Shown here: positions 1-6,000 of the stretch, one piece after another
How the letters are laid out: every line of letters starts with the position of its first letter
Numbering within the stretch: the first letter of the stretch is position 1
Source of the DNA: an uncultured Bacteroidota bacterium
GTDB lineage: Bacteria; Bacteroidota; Bacteroidia; Chitinophagales; Chitinophagaceae
Direction: 5' to 3'
Assembly (NCBI GenBank): GCA_946887345.1
Contig: CAMPKR010000006.1
Location: 1 to 21,692, forward strand
DNA length: 21,692 nucleotides
Translations under genes and position numbers: made by a program
Notes under the pieces: generated by a model
Seen by the model: the letters and a program-made list of their open reading frames with translations, nothing else
Database searches by the model: none
Told to the model about the DNA's origin: nothing

Positions 1-24
1 AATAAAGAGCGCTATAAATAATAT

Positions 25-55
25 AAAGCCTGCATTTTTTTATGCAGGCTTTTTT
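25..55 (+). terminator. Rho-independent terminator of an off-window gene
   Basis: An 11-bp perfect stem (AAAGCCTGCAT at 25-35 pairing with ATGCAGGCTTT at 42-52) encloses a loop of six Ts and runs into a T tract ending at 55. No coding region is visible in the 24 bases to its left, so it probably ends a plus-strand gene outside the window. Read on the minus strand the hairpin is followed only by mixed A/T sequence, so termination in that direction is less likely. Confidence 0.85.
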
Positions 56-66
56 AGGTTCATTTT

Positions 67-98
67 TTGCAACTTTCTTCACATTTTGTTGCAACTTT
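67..98. repeat. Direct repeat TTGCAACTTT, two copies
   Basis: TTGCAACTTT occurs identically at 67-76 and 89-98, with starts 22 bp apart, inside T-rich DNA just past the upstream terminator. Two 10-mers that close together are unlikely to be random even in AT-rich sequence. They could be a small protein-binding site or the remains of a duplication. No function can be assigned. Confidence 0.5.
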
Positions 99-156
99 TT
101 GTAAAAAAGTTATCCTCATAAAGTTCATTTCTGTTCTTTTCCTGCCCCTCATTTCG

Positions 157-164
157 TAACTTTG
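157..164 (+). promoter_or_regulatory. Possible -7 promoter element (TAACTTTG)
   Basis: TAACTTTG matches the Bacteroidota -7 consensus TAnnTTTG. No good -33 TTTG box is seen at the usual distance, so the match may be chance. If used, it would give a plus-strand transcript starting near 170 that runs through the TGCAC array and antisense into the end of the lipoprotein gene. Confidence 0.25.
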
Positions 165-281
165 ATTAGAGCACAACGGCATCAGTTTTTTGCAATGCTC
201 ATCTCGTTCTTTAAAAATCGCCTGCACATGCAAAACACGCTAAAACCCTTGATGGTGGCTCGTCTTCGATAAAATCAAGTC

Positions 282-386
282 TGCACTGCGTTGCACCAAT
301 ATTGCACAAGCTTGCACAAACACGGCACAAGTATGCACACATGCTGCACAAGCATGCACATACGCTGCACAAGTCTGCACAGCTAC
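282..386. repeat. Phased TGCAC array: five 21-bp tandem units
   Basis: TGCAC begins at 282, 292, 303, 313, 334, 345, 355, 366 and 376, with a one-base variant GGCAC at 324. Spacing alternates strictly 10, 11, 10, 11, so the unit is 21 bp (starts 282, 303, 324, 345, 366). Each unit is roughly TGCACAAG, two variable bases, TGCACA, then five variable bases. The average of 10.5 bp puts every pentamer on the same face of B-form DNA. The last unit covers the stop codon of the minus-strand lipoprotein gene (383-385). Units diverge between copies while the pentamers stay fixed, which suggests selection on the pentamer. It resembles an iteron or multi-site operator more than a coding or CRISPR repeat. 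Confidence 0.85.
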
Positions 387-2005
387 TTTTTGCGCACTCT
401 TTTTACATCTATCAGGTTCATTGGGTTGCTAGCGAAGCCGGTCATGTTTAGTTGGGTAAAGTGCATGCGCTGATCGTAGAAGAGCGGGATGAGGGGAGCT
501 TCACTCATTACGAGGCTATCCATCTGCATATAGAGCTGGCTGCGCAGGCTATCGGGGGCGTTCATGCTTTCATCGTACCATTTGTCGAAAGTCGCGTTAT
601 TAAAGCGGGTATAGTTGGGTGGGGCCGGGAAGCGGCTGTTGAAGAAGGCCAGGTAGGTCTCCCCGTCAGGGTAGTCGGCCAGCCATTGCCCCCTGAAAGC
701 CACCGCCTGGGAGCGGCTCATCTGCTGGCGAAGGATGTTGGGCTGCATTATCTCTACTTTGGCCTTTATGCCTACATCCTGCAGCTGGGTAGCTACAAAG
801 TTGACTATATCCGCCCAGTTATCGGGGGTGAGGATGGTGAAGCTTCCGAGGCCTTTTCCATCGGGAAAACCCGCTTGTTTCAGCAGTTCCATGGCCTTTT
901 GCGGGTCGTAGGTGTAGCCGAAGCGGCCGCTGCTGTCATAGCCCGGCATCCCTTGCGGAATAAAGCCTGAAGTGGCGGGAATCCCCATGCCGTTCTTGAA
1001 ATAGGTGGAGATCCGTTTGCGGTCTATAGCGTAGTTGATGGCCTGTCTTACCAGGGGGTATTTTGTAGGCGAGTTTTTGACCAGGGCATTGGCGGAATCC
1101 ACCAGGAAGCCGATGTACTCAGTGTTCAGGTAGACCTTTTTTTCAAAGCGTATCTTGTGTTGATACTCCTTTTTCAGCTCGCCGTTCTTGCTCAGAACCA
1201 GGTCTTTAAACGAGCCGTCGAGGCCATTCACGAAGTCCACTTTTCCTTGCAGGAAGAGGAAGAATTCGGTGGCCTTGGAGTCGGCAAAGCCTACCTGTAC
1301 TGCATCTGTGTAGGGCAGCCGTTCGCCCGCTTCGTCAAACTCCCAGTAGTTGGGGTTCTTGTGCAGCACCAGTACGTTCCCCTCATCCCAGTAGTGGAAG
1401 CGGTAGGGGCCTGTACCGCATGGGTGGCGGCTGAAATCTTTACCGTAATGCTCTGCTACTTCCCTGGGAACTACGCTGCAATAAGGCATGGTCAATATTT
1501 CTACCAGCGGCCTGAAAGGCGCGCGGAGCCTTATCTGCAGAGTGCTGTCGTCAAGGGCTTTAAAGGGCGCGGTCGCTGCCACACGATCATTAAATATCCA
1601 GCCCCCGCTGGAAGCAACCGCCGGGTCTATCAGCCTGTTGAAACTATAGACAACGTCCGCAGCCGTCATCTCCCGGCCCCTTCCATTGGGAAACAGGGGA
1701 TTATCATGAAAATACACTCCTTTCCGCAGGTGAAAGACGTAGGTAAGTCCATCCTCACTCACTTCCCAACTGGTAGCCAATGAAGGCACTATCTGCAACT
1801 GCTCGTTGGTCTCTACCAGGGTATTGTAGACCATGTGATCGGTCCACATATTAAAGAGGTTCTTGGCGAAGGCAGGGTCTATAGACTCCAGCGCCCCGCC
1901 GGAATAATTGAGATAGATCACATTTTTCAACTGCTCCTTTTTGCCGCCGCAGGCAGCCAAAGCGAGGACCAGTGCAAAAAATAAGCTGCGCTTCAGGAAA
2001 GACAT
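383..2005 (-). CDS. Peptide-type ABC transporter substrate-binding lipoprotein
   Basis: A 540-residue solute-binding protein of the SBP_bac_5 (OppA/DppA) family, which captures oligopeptides or similar solutes outside the inner membrane and delivers them to an ABC permease. The first ATG (2005) is preferred over an in-frame TTG at 2014. It gives a short basic N-terminus, a hydrophobic run and a lipobox LAAC with the lipidated cysteine at residue 19. The N-terminal third shows family landmarks: an S-I-D-P-A segment, the VPSLATSWEVSEDGLTYVF region, and a T-A-A-D-V-V-Y-S-F stretch preceded by FHDNP. Length is normal and the frame intact. No permease or ATPase gene is adjacent, so the transporter must be encoded elsewhere. 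It diverges from pdxJ across only 50 bp. A TTTG followed 22 bp later by TAACTTG, near 2015-2045 on the minus strand, may be its promoter. Confidence 0.92.
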   Translation of the reverse strand: MSFLKRSLFFALVLALAACGGKKEQLKNVIYLNYSGGALESIDPAFAKNLFNMWTDHMVYNTLVETNEQLQIVPSLATSWEVSEDGLTYVFHLRKGVYFHDNPLFPNGRGREMTAADVVYSFNRLIDPAVASSGGWIFNDRVAATAPFKALDDSTLQIRLRAPFRPLVEILTMPYCSVVPREVAEHYGKDFSRHPCGTGPYRFHYWDEGNVLVLHKNPNYWEFDEAGERLPYTDAVQVGFADSKATEFFLFLQGKVDFVNGLDGSFKDLVLSKNGELKKEYQHKIRFEKKVYLNTEYIGFLVDSANALVKNSPTKYPLVRQAINYAIDRKRISTYFKNGMGIPATSGFIPQGMPGYDSSGRFGYTYDPQKAMELLKQAGFPDGKGLGSFTILTPDNWADIVNFVATQLQDVGIKAKVEIMQPNILRQQMSRSQAVAFRGQWLADYPDGETYLAFFNSRFPAPPNYTRFNNATFDKWYDESMNAPDSLRSQLYMQMDSLVMSEAPLIPLFYDQRMHFTQLNMTGFASNPMNLIDVKRVRKK

Positions 2006-2030
2006 CTTCCGCAAGTTAGCAGAATGACTG

Positions 2031-2038
2031 TAATTTTG
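2031..2038 (+). promoter_or_regulatory. Likely -7 promoter element of pdxJ (TAATTTTG)
   Basis: TAATTTTG fits TAnnTTTG exactly and lies 17 bp before the pdxJ start codon, predicting transcription from about 2043-2046 and a leader of only 10-13 bases. The -33 box is not clear. It sits inside the 50-bp divergent spacer shared with the lipoprotein gene, so both promoters must overlap. Confidence 0.5.
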
Positions 2039-2055
2039 GGCAAAACCAGTACCGG

Positions 2056-2775
2056 ATGGCCACGAAGCTTTCAGTGAATATCAATAAGATCGCTACCCTG
2101 CGCAACAGCCGTGGTGGCGATAACCCCAGCGTACTGAAAGCAGCCATAGATTGCCAGAAATTTGGAGCGGATGGTATCACCGTTCATCCGAGGCCTGATG
2201 AGCGCCATATACGATATAGCGATGTGAGGGAGATAAAGCCCATCATTACCACCGAGTTCAATATTGAGGGGAACCCGACCGAGGACAAGTTTGTTGGCCT
2301 GGTGCTGGAAACCCTCCCTACGCAGGTGACCCTGGTTCCCGATGCACAGGGGCAACTGACCTCCGATCACGGCTGGGACACTATAGGTCAGAAAGTTTAT
2401 CTGAAAGAGATAATCGGGGTATTCAAAAAAGCGGGCATCAGGGTTTCCATTTTTGTAGATCCGGTGGCTGAGCTGGTAAGGGCCGCTGCTGAAACGGGTA
2501 CAGACCGCGTAGAACTTTATACCGAAGCCTACGCCAAAAACTATAGCCAGGATAAGGAAGCTGCAATCGCTCCCTATATAAAGGCCGCTGAAGCTGCACA
2601 GGCAGCGGGTTTAGGCCTCAATGCCGGGCATGACCTGGACAGGTATAACCTCAGATATTTCTCCCAAAATATCCCCGGCCTGCTGGAAGTTTCCATTGGC
2701 CATGCTCTCATTTCAGACGCGCTCTACCTGGGCCTGGAAAATACCATCCAGCTCTATAAACGGGAGCTTCAATAA
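2056..2775 (+). CDS. pdxJ: Pyridoxine 5'-phosphate synthase
   Basis: A 239-residue cytoplasmic TIM-barrel enzyme catalysing the last ring-closing step of the DXP-dependent vitamin B6 pathway: 3-amino-2-oxopropyl phosphate plus 1-deoxy-D-xylulose 5-phosphate to pyridoxine 5'-phosphate. The sequence shows the family signature ADGITVHPRPDERHI at residues 38-52, with the catalytic His44 and phosphate-site Arg46. It also has Glu71 after the T-T-E-F strand, and NAGHDLD at 189-195 carrying His192. Length is typical. The ATG at 2056 is the only start placing the conserved N-terminal strand (LSVNINKIATLRNSRGG) at the right distance. Most of its neighbours are unrelated, so it is probably transcribed alone. 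Only a weak A6/T6 hairpin at about 2775-2790 could serve as terminator. Confidence 0.97.
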   Translation: MATKLSVNINKIATLRNSRGGDNPSVLKAAIDCQKFGADGITVHPRPDERHIRYSDVREIKPIITTEFNIEGNPTEDKFVGLVLETLPTQVTLVPDAQGQLTSDHGWDTIGQKVYLKEIIGVFKKAGIRVSIFVDPVAELVRAAAETGTDRVELYTEAYAKNYSQDKEAAIAPYIKAAEAAQAAGLGLNAGHDLDRYNLRYFSQNIPGLLEVSIGHALISDALYLGLENTIQLYKRELQ

Positions 2776-3004
2776 AAAACACATTTTTTTCAATATTTAT
2801 TAAGTTTTTCCCCTATCTTAGATAGTTATAACAGGCGACAAGTACATTAAGAAAAAATTAAAGACGGAGCCATCTTCAATAACGCAACCGGAGCATTGCC
2901 GGTCGCGGGGTTGTAATAGCTGGCATATATGGACAATAGCCCGCTATCATTGAACCTTTGACTTTATTGTTTAAATCATCATTACAGGTTTTTAATACCG
3001 TCCC

Positions 3005-6000
3005 ATGAAGCAATTGCTACTCAAACTATCTCTTATTACTCTTGCTCTTTTACCTATCGCTGCATTGGCCCAGCCTGTAGCCAGCTTTACCTCCAACTAT
3101 ACCTCAGGTTGCTCGCCACTGGTAGTACAGTTTACGAACACGTCAACCGGCGCCACCAGCTATAGCTGGAATCTGGGTAATACAGTAACAAGCACACAGC
3201 AGAACCCTTCTACCACTTATGTAACCGCCGGCACTTACACGGTTACACTTACTGCATCAAACGGCAGCCAAACTAGTACCATTACTCACACCATAACCGT
3301 AAATCCTTCACCCGTTGTAAACTTTGTGGCCAATGACTCCAGCTGGGCCTGCCCCACAAAAACAGTCAACTTTACCAATCTATCTATACCGGGAGGAAGC
3401 GGTCCTAATACGTATTATTGGGATTTTGGAAATGGTTCAACCAGTACTCTGCAAAACCCGACAGCCTACTACGCAACCTCGGGTAACTTTAACGTGTCCC
3501 TGATCGTGACCAATAGCTTTGGCTGTCCCAAAACTTTTGTAAAGAGCAATTATATTCATACCCATCCCGTACCAACAGCAAACTTTACTTCCTCATCTAA
3601 CAATTCATGTAATGTTCCCGCAACTGTGAGTTTTACCAACACATCGAGCGGGGCCGTGAGTTATCAATGGAACTTTGGCAACGGACAAACAAGCACACAG
3701 CAAAATCCGAATTACACCTACACCTCGGCAGGCTCCTATACAGTTACCTTGATTGCGACTAACTCCAATGGCTGTAAGGACACCCTTGTAATGACTAATT
3801 TTGTGAACATAGGGAACGTAGATGCCCAGTTTACCAGTGCGAGTACCGTCTGCGCCAACTCCGCAATAACATTTAACAATACGTCAACACCCGGCCCGGG
3901 TAATAGCTACTGGACTTTTGGTGACGGTAATACCAGCAGCCAGGCAAGTCCTACCCATACTTATACGGCTACCGGTACTTACACAGTTAAGCTGGTTGTT
4001 ACCTCTACAGGATGTGCAGATTCTATTACGCATACGGTAACGGTAACGCCGGGGCCGAGCGCCAGCTTCAGCGGTACGCCGACAACGGGTTGTGTTCCTC
4101 TGAACGTGCAGTTCACTAATACTTCTACAGGAGCGAACAGCTATTACTGGAACTTCGGGAATACGATGACCAGCACACAGCAAAATCCCTCTACCACCTA
4201 TACCGTAGCCAACCAGACTTATCATGTGACATTGGTAGCCATAAGCAATTCCGGCTGTACTGATACACAGTTCAACTCACAATACATCACTACCATTACA
4301 CCAATCGTTACCGTGCAGGCAACACCGCAGTCGGGCTGCGCTCCCTTCACTACTACCTTTACCGCTACCGGAATAAATGTAACACTACTGACCTACAACT
4401 GGAGCTTTGGTGATCTGACACCTAACAGTACACAGGCCTCGCCTACGCATACGTATACGAACCCCGGCAGCTACACTGCCACGTTAAACTATACGGCAAG
4501 CGGGGGGTGTTCCGGCTCTATACAATACCTGATACAAGTGGGTACCGCACCGAATGCAAATTTTTCGGTTACACCTACTACGGTGTGCCCGAACGTGCCG
4601 GTGTACTTCACCAACCTGTCAACGGGACCAGTGGGCACCAGTTACCTGTGGCTATTTGGAGATGGCACTAACAGCACGCAGCAGGGCAACGTGGTGCACC
4701 CGTATACAACGGCCATAGGACAAATGACTGTAACGCTGATAGCGACGAGTAATGGCTGTTCTGATACGTTTGTAATGAACAATGCTGTGAATGTACTGCC
4801 ACCGTATGCCGACTTTACTTATTCGGTGAACTGCAGCAACAAATATTTCGTAACGTTTACCGATATGTCACAGGGTGCCAATACCTGGCTGTGGAACTTT
4901 GGTGACGGCACGCCGACATCCACTGCTTCCAGTCCCACACACCTGTATGCTGCCCCGGGATTGTATTATGTGAAACTGGTAGTAACCAACAATTCCAGCG
5001 GTTGCCTTGATAGCGTCACCATCCCCATCAGGATTTTCCAGGATATTGCCAACTTCAATATCAGCGATACGATGATATGCGAGAACGAGAGTATAATATT
5101 GAGTCCTATTGTGAATACCTATGCTATGTACAACAGCTATCTGTGGAATTTTGGTGACGGTACCGTGCCGGTTACATTGTTTGTGCCGGTGAATACCCAA
5201 GCCCATTTCTATACAACTGCCAACAATTATTATTTATCGCTTATCGTTACCGATATATACAACTGTAAAGACACCTTATTCAAAACACTGCACGTAGGTG
5301 GGCCTGTGGTCAGCTTTACGGCATCGCCTACAAATGGCTGTGCGCCGTTAACGGTGAGCTTCAACGACTATAGTTCTACAACGGGGTCTACTATTACAGG
5401 GCGATACTGGAACTTCGGAGACGGAGGTACACTTACCGGTAATAACGCCAATCCATCCCACATATATACCAATCCCGGTACCTACGATGTTGAAATTGTT
5501 GTGACTGATTGGGTAGGCTGTTCGGACTCGATGACGTTCTCCAGCATTACAGCGAATAAGCCAGACGCCAACTTCTATTCAACAGATACCATTACCTGTC
5601 CCGGCCAACCGGTAGATTTTGTAAATACCTCGTTTGGCGCAGGACCGATGACTTATGCGTGGACGTTTGGCGATGGCGGAACTTCTACCCAGCAAAATCC
5701 CTCGCACATCTACAATACTAATGGCAATTTCACTGTAAGGCTGATAGTTACAGATGCCAACGGCTGTAAGGATACGCTGATCAGGACCAACTATGTACAC
5801 TCATCTTCTATCGGTATCAGCTTTACGATGAGCAACGACTTTGCTGTTTGTCCGCCGCTGGCTGTAAATTTTACCAATACTTCATCGGGCAGCGTATCAT
5901 CTTTTAGCTGGGATTTTGGCAACGGAGGCACTTCAAATATTGTTAACCCAAGTGCGCTGTATACTTACCCGGGCGTTTACATTGTTACGCTGACAGGGCA

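Larger units (their letters stand above)
56..382. other. Intergenic region between converging gene ends
   Basis: This 327-bp stretch has no supportable gene. The left neighbour appears to end at the terminator 25-55 and the right neighbour (minus strand) ends at 383, so no start of a neighbouring gene lies here. The left half is AT-rich and contains a direct repeat of TTGCAACTTT and one TAnnTTTG match. The right part holds the phased TGCAC array. A 60-codon frame (291-473) exists only because 21 bp is a multiple of three. Confidence 0.7.

Noticed and set aside
110..118. DnaA-box-like TTATCCTCA near AT-rich DNA, suggesting a replication origin
   Set aside because: A single site with one mismatch to TTATCCACA and no dnaA, dnaN or cluster of boxes nearby.
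282..386. CRISPR-like array
   Set aside because: The units are only 21 bp with no separate spacers, both halves of each unit share the same pentamer, and no cas gene is present.
291..473. A plus-strand 60-codon frame with heptad-like C-T-S-x-H repeats
   Set aside because: It starts with TTG inside the repeat array, overlaps the lipoprotein gene antisense and owes its open frame to the 21-bp unit length. The conserved pentamer occurs in two frames, so selection appears to act on DNA or RNA.
452..1783. Two long plus-strand frames (172 and 208 codons) antisense to the lipoprotein gene
   Set aside because: The minus-strand frame has a full SBP_bac_5 domain and lipobox; the antisense frames have no recognisable domain and are codon-usage shadows.
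2884..2906. Imperfect hairpin GCAACCGG/CCGGTCGC in the leader of the surface-protein gene
   Set aside because: One mismatch, no T tract and no match to a riboswitch family I know; too weak to call a regulatory element.
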